A program made the translations under genes and the position numbers. From JAPPHY01 sp965247535 (GTDB lineage: Bacteria; Chloroflexota; Dehalococcoidia; Lucifugimonadales; UBA2985), in assembly GCA_965247535.1 (NCBI GenBank), contig OZ252018.1, positions 930,001 through 994,000 of the forward strand: a DNA stretch of 64,000 nt. Reading direction: 5' to 3'. Shown in pieces: positions 8,748 to 16,715 of the stretch. The notes below the pieces were generated by a model. The model saw nothing but the letters and a program-made list of their open reading frames with translations, was not told the origin of the DNA and searched no databases. Each line of letters starts with the position of its first letter. The stretch's first letter is position 1.

Positions 8748-8793
8748 ACGCATCAGTCCCTTCACCCGGCCGCGAGTGAAGGGACTGATGCGT
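8748..8793 (-). terminator. Terminator of the amtB-glnB operon
   Basis: A perfect 18-bp stem with a 10-base loop (stem arms 8748-8765 and 8776-8793) lies 41 bases past the glnB stop. On the minus strand it is followed by TTTT, the form of an intrinsic terminator. It can also block read-through from the convergent glycosyltransferase gene. Confidence 0.8.
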
Positions 8794-8834
8794 GTGGAGG
8801 GCGTTGTCCCTGGTGGCGGGAGGACATTGCCCAG

Positions 8835-9188
8835 CTAGATTGCGACTTCGCCCCGCTCTCCGGTCCTGACGCGAATCACGTCGGAAATCGCAGTCACGAA
8901 GATCTTGCCGTCGCCGATGGCGCCCTCGCCGGGGCTCCTGGAATTGTTGATGATGGCCTCGATGACCGCTTCCAAGAGCTCGTCCGGGATGACGGTAGTG
9001 ATCAGCGTCTTGGGTACGGCCGCTCTTGTGACCATCTGGCCGCCGCGTCCCGTGAACACCTCCACGCCTCCCTGCCTGCCCTGGCCGGTGATGTTGGTGT
9101 AGTGATAGCCGGTGCAGCCCGCCGCGTCCAGAGCCGGGGTTACCTGGCTTATCCGCTCCGGTCTGATGATGGCTTCAACCTTCAGCAT
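8835..9188 (-). CDS. glnB: Nitrogen regulatory protein P-II
   Basis: PII signal protein of 117 residues, a trimeric sensor of 2-oxoglutarate and ATP/ADP that controls AmtB and nitrogen enzymes. It begins MLKVEAIIRPERI, has the T-loop after GQGRQGG, the B-loop GAIGDGKIFV and the C-loop IRVRTGERGE. In the T-loop the position of the uridylylated Tyr51 of enteric PII is Gln (GGQMV) and no Tyr is present, so control by GlnD-type uridylylation is unlikely. It lies 56 bases downstream of amtB and is probably co-transcribed (a GlnK-like arrangement), suggesting its target is the ammonium channel. The symbol could equally be glnK. Confidence 0.92.
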   Translation of the reverse strand: MLKVEAIIRPERISQVTPALDAAGCTGYHYTNITGQGRQGGVEVFTGRGGQMVTRAAVPKTLITTVIPDELLEAVIEAIINNSRSPGEGAIGDGKIFVTAISDVIRVRTGERGEVAI

Positions 9189-9244
9189 GAGATCCTCCTT
9201 GGATTGGACCGCGTAACTTTGCGATCAGAGTTATGTGTTCCTGG

Positions 9245-10453
9245 CTAGTCTGCGCCGTCCCTCACGTATGCCCGCTCGCCGTGGGCTACGATGTCCAGGC
9301 CCTCGTCCTCGTCACGCTCGGAGATGCGAAGCCCAAGGCCGGGAATGACGTCGAGCACCTTCAGGATGACCAGCGAGACCACAAGGCTGTAGATGAGCGT
9401 CGCCCCAACCGCTATCACCTGCGTTACCATCTGCTCGCCGTTGCCGTTCAGCAGGCCGTCCGTACCGCCCACCGCGGCGATTGCGAAGATGCCGGTTGCG
9501 AGGGCGCCCCACATGCCACCGACGCCGTGTACGGCGAACACGTCGAGAGCGTCGTCCAGCATGGTCTTGTTGCGCAGGACAACGGCGAAGTAGCAGAGCA
9601 CTCCTGCGCCAACGCCTATGCCCAGGGCGCCCATGACGCCCACGAAGCCGGCTGCGGGGGTGATGGCGACGAGGCCGGCCACGGCGCCCGTCGCGACGCC
9701 CACTGCGCCCATGCGCCCGGTCTGAAACTGCGAGAGCAGGCCCCACGTCAGGGCGGAGGCCGCGGCTGCGGTGTTGGTTACCAGGAAGGCGTTGGCCGCG
9801 AGGCCGTCGGCGGCCAGGCCGGAGCCGGCATTGAAGCCGAACCAGCCGAACCAGAGGAGCGCAGCGCCCAGCACCACGTAGGGTGCGTTGTGAGGCTCAA
9901 GGCCAGGGTTGCGCCTGCGGCCCACCAGCATTGCGGCCGCCACGGCGGCGATGCCGGCGTTGATGTGGACCACGGTACCGCCCGCGAAGTCGAGAGCGCC
10001 AAGGTCGAAGAGCCAGCCGTTGCCGGCCCATACCCAGTGACATATCGGCGCGTAGACCAGAGTCACCCAGAACACCAGGAAGATGAGGTAGGTGGTGAAC
10101 TTGAACCGCTCCACGAACGCGCCGGTTATCAGAGCGGGGGTGATGACGGCAAACATCATCTGGAACACGACGAAGAGTAGGTCCGGTATGGTCTCCCCGT
10201 CGTTGATGTCGATGCCCGAGAGGCCGACGAGCGACAGGTCACCGATGAACTCGTTGCCTTCGCCGAACGCCAGGCTGTAGCCCCAGAGCACCCAGACGAT
10301 GCTCACCACCGCCACGGAGATGAAGCTGTACATGATCGTGCTGACGACGTTCTTCGCGCGGACAAGTCCGCCGTAGAAGAATGCTAGCCCCGGCGTCATC
10401 AGCATCACCAGGGCCGATGCCACGATAATCCACGCAGTGCTTCCCGTATCCAT
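9245..10453 (-). CDS. amtB: Ammonium transporter Amt
   Basis: Integral membrane ammonium channel of 402 residues with eleven predicted helices. It starts at the ATG at 10453, behind GGAGG 5 bases upstream, giving MDTGSTAWIIV and no long leader. The pore twin histidines are visible in GGTVVHINAG and DVFAVHGVGG, and the first helix shows the Amt signature GLAFFYGGLVRAKNV. The adjacent PII gene is its usual regulator. The upstream region carries a triple GTTAC repeat that may bind a nitrogen regulator. Confidence 0.96.
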   Translation of the reverse strand: MDTGSTAWIIVASALVMLMTPGLAFFYGGLVRAKNVVSTIMYSFISVAVVSIVWVLWGYSLAFGEGNEFIGDLSLVGLSGIDINDGETIPDLLFVVFQMMFAVITPALITGAFVERFKFTTYLIFLVFWVTLVYAPICHWVWAGNGWLFDLGALDFAGGTVVHINAGIAAVAAAMLVGRRRNPGLEPHNAPYVVLGAALLWFGWFGFNAGSGLAADGLAANAFLVTNTAAAASALTWGLLSQFQTGRMGAVGVATGAVAGLVAITPAAGFVGVMGALGIGVGAGVLCYFAVVLRNKTMLDDALDVFAVHGVGGMWGALATGIFAIAAVGGTDGLLNGNGEQMVTQVIAVGATLIYSLVVSLVILKVLDVIPGLGLRISERDEDEGLDIVAHGERAYVRDGAD

Positions 10454-10491
10454 ATGTACCTCCAAACGTGAGAATCTGTAAGCATATTGAG

Positions 10492-10523
10492 ACCGGCGCG
10501 TTCCAACGGAGTTACGCGCCGGT
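10492..10523. repeat. Inverted repeat in the amtB leader
   Basis: A 9-bp perfect inverted repeat (ACCGGCGCG and complement) with a 14-base spacer lies 39 bases before the amtB start. It overlaps the GTTAC repeats and may be part of an operator or a leader hairpin. Confidence 0.45.
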
Positions 10524-10537
10524 TACATTTGCGTTAC
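10511..10537 (-). promoter_or_regulatory. Triple GTTAC/GTAAC direct repeat, GlnR-like operator candidate
   Basis: GTTAC occurs at 10511, 10522 and 10533, exactly 11 bases apart. Read toward amtB this is GTAAC-n6-GTAAC-n6-GTAAC, close to the GTnAC-n6-GnAAC arrangement described for actinobacterial GlnR. Its place 58 bases upstream of amtB fits nitrogen control. The regulator itself is not in the window. Confidence 0.5.
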
Positions 10538-10878
10538 AGTGGGACGGAGCGCAGGGGGTTGGGGGAAGTAAGGTCGTGAATTCCAGCTTTCGCACGAATG
10601 CTCTGCGAATGCCGGATTGTAGCTCTTCCGGCGCGGGCTGAGTTGAAGCGGGCCTTGTCGTTGGAGGACGCCGAGGAGAGAATAGAGGGCGGTACCCGAG
10701 CGACGACCAGATCCACTGTTCCTCGAGAGTTCCTGCCCAGCAAGGCCTTTGCGCCCCCGGCGTTCAACGACCCGAAAGCCCAACACTAAGGCTGGGTACA
10801 ATTGAGGGGGCACGTCAACTTGCTTGCCGGTGCAATAGGACGGGTTGCACACTCATCAGACTCAAGTGAGATTAGCGA
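10538..10878. other. Intergenic region between amtB and the NHL surface protein
   Basis: Divergent intergenic DNA without a credible gene on either strand. It must hold the promoter of the large gene at 10879, but no convincing -35/-10 pair or ribosome-binding site was recognised. Local sequence around 10570-10640 is rich in short imperfect palindromes (GAATTCCAGCTTTCGC type) resembling extragenic repeat DNA. Confidence 0.5.
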
Positions 10879-13800
10879 ATGAACCTCACGCTTCCCAATC
10901 GCCGAGTTAGGACGTCAGGGATACTGGTCTGTTTATTGCTGGCCGCGATCGCGATCTGGGCACTCTACCGAGGGGCTGACGTGAGTCAGGTCGCGGAAGC
11001 TCAAGAGCAGAGGCCTCAGGTACTCTCTGTGGAACCTCAGCCTCCATTCTGCGTCATCTTGGATTCTGAGTTCGCCAGCGAGAGGACGCTGACCATCAAC
11101 GGAGAAAACCTGGATCGAAGCTCTGAGACCAGACTGCAATTTCGCCGATTGGGCACTAGAGAACGTACCATTCCATTTGCCAACGGACTCAACTGGGAGA
11201 GCTCGGAACGAGTCTCGCTGGATATGGGGCTGATCGAGGAACACATAGAGTACTTCTCGATACTGCGATTTCAGGTACGCATTTCCGATGCCGAGGGAAG
11301 GGGCCTATCCAACTGGTCGGACGACTTCAACGTTGCAAGAAGTGCTAGGTTTTGCGGGGCAGTCATGCCGACGCCAACTCCGGCTCCCACTCCAGGTCCC
11401 TTTCCTCCCACATCGCCTGTCAGAGGTGTTGCAGGGGACCTGTGGGCGGATGTAATCATCGGCAAACCGGACTTTTCGCAGATAGCTCCAAAGAGCGTAG
11501 TGCCCTTTAAGGTCAATAATCCCACCGGGGTCATTGTGGATCGATCCGTCGAACCTGGAAGAGCATATGTCTGGGACTCCGGCAACAGCCGCATCCTGGG
11601 CATTGACCTCGCAAAGTGCTACGAGGGTAGCGGCCCCTGTTCCGCGGACATCGTTATCGGCCAGCCATCTGGTTACGATCATGCAGCATGCAATGGAGAC
11701 AATGGCTTACAGAGATTTCCGGTGCGGGCGCGACCCACGGCTGCAACCCTGTGTGGCATCCCCGACCATTCCCTCAGTCCGTGGGAGGCGTATTCGATCG
11801 TGTCGATGGCAGTGGACGGTGACGGCAACCTCTACGTCCCCGACTTCTTCAACCATAGAATACTAAAGTACGATAGTCCGTTCGAAAGCAACACTGTCGC
11901 GGATCAGGTCTGGGGACAGGCCGATTTTTCGGGCAGGGTGTGCAACCAGGGTACAATTCAGAGCCCCACTGCGGACTCCCTATGCTTCCAGTCGGACTCA
12001 GTTCGGACCGTTTTAAACCACTACGGGGCCGGAGTGGAGATCGATGCTGACGGCAATATGTGGGTGGCAGACGTAGGCAACAATCGCGTTCTGCGGCTTC
12101 CGGTCGATGCAGCTACGGGCACAATTGGCAAGAGTGCCGACTTGGTACTGGGACAAAGCGACTTCCAAAGTGCTCAACCCGGCAGTTCGCTGACAAAGCT
12201 GCATGCCCCTTCTGCGGTCAGGTTTGACTCGAAAGGCTGGCTGTACGTAGCCGACGCTGCGAACGACAGAGTATTGGTCTTCAAGCCGCCCTTCGCGTCG
12301 GGCATGAATGCCGACGGCGGATTTGGCTCCCAACTTCATCATCCCACATCCATTGAGATTGATCCCTTAGACCGGGGGGTGTGGATCGTGGACTCTGGTA
12401 ACCATATGGTGGAGTTGTGGGACAACATGGGGACTTCAGTGCTCCATGTGTTGGGGAAGGACTCATATCAGCCTGATCGAAACTGCGGTCCTTCGTTGGC
12501 TGGGGTACCCGGCCGCGCGCACCTGTGCTTTATTGGTGGGAGTATTGGCATTGACAGCGGCGGAAGGGTCCTCGTACCAGTCTATCACGACGCAGCTGAC
12601 GTCTTTCGTTTTCCGTCTATAAGAGAACAGACCAACCACCACGAGACTAGCAACCCGGACAGGAGAATGTTCTTCCCACCATTCGAGGACAATTTCAGGG
12701 ACAGTAAGGGGATCCATTCCGCGAGGGGTATAGCAACTTGGCAGGACCAGCTAATAGTGTCCGACATGAAGAGGCTGATGTTCTGGAACGGGCTGGACTC
12801 GCTGTCCAACGGTCAGCCGGCGGACGGAGTGATTGGAGACGAGTTCGCCGTAGGGGAGTGGCAATTCTGCTGCGGTAGGATCAAGGTTGACGCGGCGGGC
12901 AGACTGTGGGTTTTGGCTTTGGAGGGTCGTCACTTCCTTGATGTGTATGAGCTGCCACTTAACGAGTTTTCGGTTCCCCTGCATACTATATGGAATCATG
13001 ACGTTGCCTTTCCGGTGCTAGGAACAACGGAGAAGATCACTTTGGGGAACGGCATTCTAGGTGTCGCGCCGGTGAACCGTGGGGAATTCCTATGGCTGAG
13101 CGATACCGACAACCATCGAGTTATCCGCATTCGCGACCCACTCAACGATCCTATGGTGGATGTAATCCTTGGACAGGATGATGCCTCAGGTAGCGAATGC
13201 AATCAAGGGCGGCCCTCGGGGGCTGCATTGGACGAACTGTGCTATCCCGGTGCGCTGGCCATCGACCGTTTTGGAAATCTGTTTGTGTCCGACCACGCGC
13301 TTGAGGTCAACGGCAACTTTCGCCTGTTGGTATTTTCCCCAGAGTCAACGCCTGTAACCAATACCGGAACAATCTTTGCGCCGCCCGCGGCTAAGGTCTT
13401 CAAACGATCGGCTGTAGGTGTCACCGACCTGTGGGCAGACCCATGGGAATTCGGCGCAGTCATGCGAAAACACGAAAGGACTTTCTGGGCGGCAGCAACC
13501 TGGGAGCCCGCCTTCGACAGCACCAATAGAATGGTGGTCGGATACAACGCCTATGTGAGTCCCAGGTTCGTCGGCGTATACGACGAACCGCTAGGGCCGG
13601 ACGAGCTTCCCAGCTCCTTCCTCTATGACTTCGGCTCAATGCCCTACACGGCAACCTTCGACGACAACGATAACCTGTACGTGGGCGACATCAATCGCGG
13701 AAGGGTGCTCGTGTACTTCAACCCTTTCAACAACCCTCCCGCGCCTCCAACCGAAGTTCCCCCGCATGATCCAGCGCCAAGGCCGGTATATCCCGTTACG

Positions 13801-14571
13801 ATCGAGGCCGTCAGCCCAAGTCCACCCTTCTGCTTGTCACGTAGCTCGGCAAGGGAATACGAGACCACGCTGCAACTCGCGGTCGATGGTCTGCCGAGGC
13901 TGCATAACCTCACTTTTGAGTTTCGCAAGATGAACTCGCTGCATAGAGCGCACTTGGACATTGGTCAGGCCCGCATCGAAGAAGGCGGATCGCGCATCAC
14001 TTTAGACCAGCAATGGTTCTGGCAGCGCCTGTGGCCGCACATAGACAAGGTGACGCTAACCGTTAGAATCCTTGAAGGTGGGAACAATGGCACTCCCATC
14101 TCCAATTGGTCACCGGCCTTCCTGTTGGCCAACGACGCGGTTGCTTGCGGCATAGCTCTCCCGACGCCCACGCCGACGCCAACGCCCATTCCGACATCAA
14201 CCCCTACGCCGATACCGACCCCCACAGCGACACTAACTCCCACACCGTCGGCCACTCCTACTGCGGCGCCATCCCCCACGCCAACAGCCATCCCTACTAC
14301 GGTGCCATCGCCAACACCAGTAGCCACACTTGCCGCGGAACCGTTGCCAACACCAGCGTTTGCTCCTACTCCAGAGTCGTCACCGACACCACCGGCCACT
14401 CCGACTCCAACGCCGATACCTGCGCCCATTCCCACACCGACGTCCACTGCCACGCCCACGCCTGAGCCTCCAGCCGAAGAAGGGCTTCCACCTATGATTT
14501 GGGCTCTCTTGGCCTTTGCCGTCCTCGCTGTGGGGCTATTGGGCGTCGGAATCCTGATACGCCGAAGCTAA
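10879..14571 (+). CDS. Giant cell-surface NHL-repeat protein with duplicated flanking domains
   Basis: Secreted, membrane-anchored protein of 1230 residues. A signal/anchor segment (ILVCLLLAAIAIWALY) is near residue 15; the last 25 residues form a membrane helix ending in IRRS. The core has NHL/beta-propeller-like repeats: at least five units contain D-V-I/L-G-Q-x-D-F-type strands, often followed by C-N-Q-G or similar. The core is flanked by two related domains, each starting P-x-PPFC, containing a FR strand and NWS, and ending with CG just before a Pro/Thr run. The second run, near residues 1095-1205, is a long (P-T)n wall-spanning stalk. GC is visibly lower than in neighbours. Function is unknown; adhesion or extracellular sensing is plausible. 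Confidence 0.75.
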   Translation: MNLTLPNRRVRTSGILVCLLLAAIAIWALYRGADVSQVAEAQEQRPQVLSVEPQPPFCVILDSEFASERTLTINGENLDRSSETRLQFRRLGTRERTIPFANGLNWESSERVSLDMGLIEEHIEYFSILRFQVRISDAEGRGLSNWSDDFNVARSARFCGAVMPTPTPAPTPGPFPPTSPVRGVAGDLWADVIIGKPDFSQIAPKSVVPFKVNNPTGVIVDRSVEPGRAYVWDSGNSRILGIDLAKCYEGSGPCSADIVIGQPSGYDHAACNGDNGLQRFPVRARPTAATLCGIPDHSLSPWEAYSIVSMAVDGDGNLYVPDFFNHRILKYDSPFESNTVADQVWGQADFSGRVCNQGTIQSPTADSLCFQSDSVRTVLNHYGAGVEIDADGNMWVADVGNNRVLRLPVDAATGTIGKSADLVLGQSDFQSAQPGSSLTKLHAPSAVRFDSKGWLYVADAANDRVLVFKPPFASGMNADGGFGSQLHHPTSIEIDPLDRGVWIVDSGNHMVELWDNMGTSVLHVLGKDSYQPDRNCGPSLAGVPGRAHLCFIGGSIGIDSGGRVLVPVYHDAADVFRFPSIREQTNHHETSNPDRRMFFPPFEDNFRDSKGIHSARGIATWQDQLIVSDMKRLMFWNGLDSLSNGQPADGVIGDEFAVGEWQFCCGRIKVDAAGRLWVLALEGRHFLDVYELPLNEFSVPLHTIWNHDVAFPVLGTTEKITLGNGILGVAPVNRGEFLWLSDTDNHRVIRIRDPLNDPMVDVILGQDDASGSECNQGRPSGAALDELCYPGALAIDRFGNLFVSDHALEVNGNFRLLVFSPESTPVTNTGTIFAPPAAKVFKRSAVGVTDLWADPWEFGAVMRKHERTFWAAATWEPAFDSTNRMVVGYNAYVSPRFVGVYDEPLGPDELPSSFLYDFGSMPYTATFDDNDNLYVGDINRGRVLVYFNPFNNPPAPPTEVPPHDPAPRPVYPVTIEAVSPSPPFCLSRSSAREYETTLQLAVDGLPRLHNLTFEFRKMNSLHRAHLDIGQARIEEGGSRITLDQQWFWQRLWPHIDKVTLTVRILEGGNNGTPISNWSPAFLLANDAVACGIALPTPTPTPTPIPTSTPTPIPTPTATLTPTPSATPTAAPSPTPTAIPTTVPSPTPVATLAAEPLPTPAFAPTPESSPTPPATPTPTPIPAPIPTPTSTATPTPEPPAEEGLPPMIWALLAFAVLAVGLLGVGILIRRS
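14158..14473 (+). repeat. Low-complexity Pro/Thr-coding repeat
   Basis: Repeated hexanucleotide-like units (variants of CCNACNCCNACN) encode the (PT)n stalk of the surface protein. Such DNA is prone to slippage, so the copy number may vary among strains. Confidence 0.8.
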
Positions 14572-14746
14572 GCTGCTCATGTGAAGTAATGCTACTCCCC
14601 TGGAGAGTTTGCAGTTCAGCACGCTTCGCCCCCATTGTGAAGCATTGCACATTCCGACGGACTGTGATAGAGTTCACGTTTGGACAAGGACGGCGGCCTC
14701 TATTGACGAGACGCCCAGATCAGGTCCATGTTCCGGAGGAGGCAAC

Positions 14747-15256
14747 GTGAGGCAGGCTTGGGTTCTGACAATTGTAGTGCTGCTTGTCGCAGCAATCGGA
14801 TTGGCGTGCGGCGGCGGGGGCGCAGAGCCCACCAACACCAGTGCGCCCACTGCAACCACTGCTCCTACTGCCACAATGGCGCCTGCTGAGCAGCCAACGG
14901 CCACTCCGGATGCGATGCCCGACCCCACCGAGCCCGCGTCAAACGGCGACACGACTCCCAGCGGTGAGGGCGACCCGGAGGTCGGCAAGGAGATTGCCAC
15001 CAACCAGGGATGCGTTGCCTGCCACAGCTGGGACGGCACCGAAATCGTCGGCCCCACCTGGATGGGATTATGGGGCACAAACAGACTGTTCGAGGACGGC
15101 GGCAGTGCGCTTGTGGACGAGGCTTTTGTGAAGGAGTCCATCCGGGAGCCCAACCTGAGGATCGAGGTCGGCTTTCCTCCTGACACCATGCCCATCCTGC
15201 CTCTGACCGACCAGGAGATAGTGCACATCATCGCACTGATCAAGTCGCTCCAGTAG
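14747..15256 (+). CDS. Lipoprotein c-type cytochrome
   Basis: Exported monohaem cytochrome c of 169 residues. The GTG start at 14747 follows GGAGGAGG. The signal peptide ends in the lipobox IGLAC, so Cys is probably lipidated. A Thr/Ala/Pro-rich linker of about 50 residues leads to a class I cytochrome domain with CVACH haem attachment and a likely Met axial ligand in DTMPILPL. The domain (GPTWMGLWG, SIREPN) resembles the cytochrome c domain fused to cytochrome oxidase subunit II. It likely carries electrons on the outer face to a terminal oxidase; no oxidase gene is in the window. Confidence 0.88.
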   Translation: MRQAWVLTIVVLLVAAIGLACGGGGAEPTNTSAPTATTAPTATMAPAEQPTATPDAMPDPTEPASNGDTTPSGEGDPEVGKEIATNQGCVACHSWDGTEIVGPTWMGLWGTNRLFEDGGSALVDEAFVKESIREPNLRIEVGFPPDTMPILPLTDQEIVHIIALIKSLQ

Positions 15257-15298
15257 GCTCAGCGCCCGCCTTCAGTGAGCTCGGAGCCTGGAGGCCTG

Positions 15299-16081
15299 CT
15301 ACCTCGGACCATTCACCTCGCCGCTCACCCCGTGGGCGGCGAGGTTTATTGTGGCGGCCATGTAGCCGGCCCCAAAGCCGTTGTCTATGTTTACGACCGC
15401 GATTCCTGGGCTGCAGGCGTTTAGCATCGCCAGCAGAGCGGCCAGCCCCTGGAAGTTCGCCCCGTACCCGACGCTCGTGGGCACAGCGATGACCGGCGCC
15501 GATACCAGCCCGCCCACGAGGCTGGGCAGAGCGCCCTCCATGCCGGCCACTGCCACGATGACCCTCGCCTCGTGGAGCAGTGGCAGGCGCGCCAGCAGTC
15601 TGTGAACGCCGGCAACGCCCACGTCCCATAGCCGCTCGACTCTGTTGCCCATTACCTCCGCGGTGACCGCCGCCTCCTCGGCCACAGGCAGGTCTGACGT
15701 GCCTGCCGCTACCACCAGCACGCCGGGGCGCGGCGGCTTCGCCGACTCCGGCCCGGCTATGATCACGCGTGCAGTCTCGTTGTAACGGGCTTCCGGCACG
15801 GCCACGCGGACCGACTCAAACGCCTCGGGCGATGCGCGCGTGATTAGCACGCGGGACGATGCCCCGGCCAGCCTCCGTGCGATCTCGGCGAGCTGGTCGT
15901 GCGTCTTGCCGGGGGCGTATACCACCTCCGGGAACCCCGTACGCAGCTCGCGGTGGTGGTCCACCTTGGCGAACTCCAAGTCCTCGAAGGGGAGCGTGCG
16001 GAGCGTGCCCATCGCATCCCGAACGCTCAGGCTGCCCTGCTGCACCTGCTGCAGGATGTGCTCCAGACGCTGCGTGTCTAT
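15299..16081 (-). CDS. larB: Nickel-pincer cofactor biosynthesis protein LarB
   Basis: Carboxylase/hydrolase of 260 residues that carboxylates and hydrolyses nicotinic acid adenine dinucleotide in the first step of the nickel-pincer nucleotide pathway. The signature LPFEDLEFAKVDHHRELRTG is followed by FPEVVYAPGKT and a PurE-like C-terminal half (VAGMEGALPSLVGG). The first standard start (GTG at 16045) cuts into the conserved N-terminus. The family's expected beginning corresponds to an in-frame ATA at 16081 with GGGAGG 5 bases upstream, giving ATA-Asp-Thr-Gln-Arg-Leu. I place the start there. No larC or larE is nearby. Confidence 0.88.
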   Translation of the reverse strand: MDTQRLEHILQQVQQGSLSVRDAMGTLRTLPFEDLEFAKVDHHRELRTGFPEVVYAPGKTHDQLAEIARRLAGASSRVLITRASPEAFESVRVAVPEARYNETARVIIAGPESAKPPRPGVLVVAAGTSDLPVAEEAAVTAEVMGNRVERLWDVGVAGVHRLLARLPLLHEARVIVAVAGMEGALPSLVGGLVSAPVIAVPTSVGYGANFQGLAALLAMLNACSPGIAVVNIDNGFGAGYMAATINLAAHGVSGEVNGPR

Positions 16082-16235
16082 GACCGCCTCCCATGTCCGG
16101 CGCAGGCAAGCGGCAGTTGGAGGCCGCTCTGCCGGTCGGTGTTCGTCACACGCATTGTACTACGGTTCGCTACCGCCGTACCCACGTGGTTTGCACTAGC
16201 AGGATGGTGCGCTTATCATTGTGCCGGGAGGAGCC

Positions 16236-16715
16236 GTGAAGAGCTGCAGGTTCATTGTCGATGCCAACGTGGGACGTCTCGCAAGGTGGCTCAGGATCAT
16301 GGGCTACGATGCACTCTTCCTGCCTGGTGTCGAGGATAGCGAACTGCTGAGGCTGGCCTCGGCGGAAGGCCGGGCGATTCTGACGCGTGACAGGCTCGTC
16401 ATGCGGCGGCGCGCAATTGCCTCCGGTCGGCTGAGCGCACTGCTCATAAGCGGCGACAGGCTGGGCGAGCAGTTGAGGCAAGTGATTGATGCATTCGGGC
16501 TGGACGCTTCAGGTGGGTTTTCCCGCTGCGTGGAGTGCAACGAGCCCCTGAGGGCCGTGGAACGGGAGGCGGCGCGGAGCAGAGTGCCGACCTACGTGTT
16601 CGAGACGCAGGACGCGTTCGTCGAGTGCCCTGCCTGTACTCGGATGTACTGGCGCGGCACGCACTGGCGCAACATGGTCAGGGAGCTAGCGACGGTGGGA
16701 GGCGACCGGAGTTGA
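16236..16715 (+). CDS. Mut7-C RNase domain protein
   Basis: Protein of 159 residues of the Mut7-C family: an N-terminal PIN-like fold with FIVDANVGRLARWLRIMGYD and the acidic ILTRDR segment, then a zinc ribbon with CVEC (residue 97 region) and CPAC near the C-terminus. The family is predicted to have RNase activity, but bacterial substrates are unknown. The start is GTG at 16236 with GGGAGGAG just upstream; an earlier in-frame GTG at 16221 precedes that site. The end overlaps the following TTG start by four bases. Confidence 0.82.
   Translation: MKSCRFIVDANVGRLARWLRIMGYDALFLPGVEDSELLRLASAEGRAILTRDRLVMRRRAIASGRLSALLISGDRLGEQLRQVIDAFGLDASGGFSRCVECNEPLRAVEREAARSRVPTYVFETQDAFVECPACTRMYWRGTHWRNMVRELATVGGDRS

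Noticed and set aside
14158..14473. CRISPR or tandem-repeat array
   Set aside because: The repetition is codon-level Pro/Thr coding inside an open frame, without direct repeats of constant length and unique spacers.
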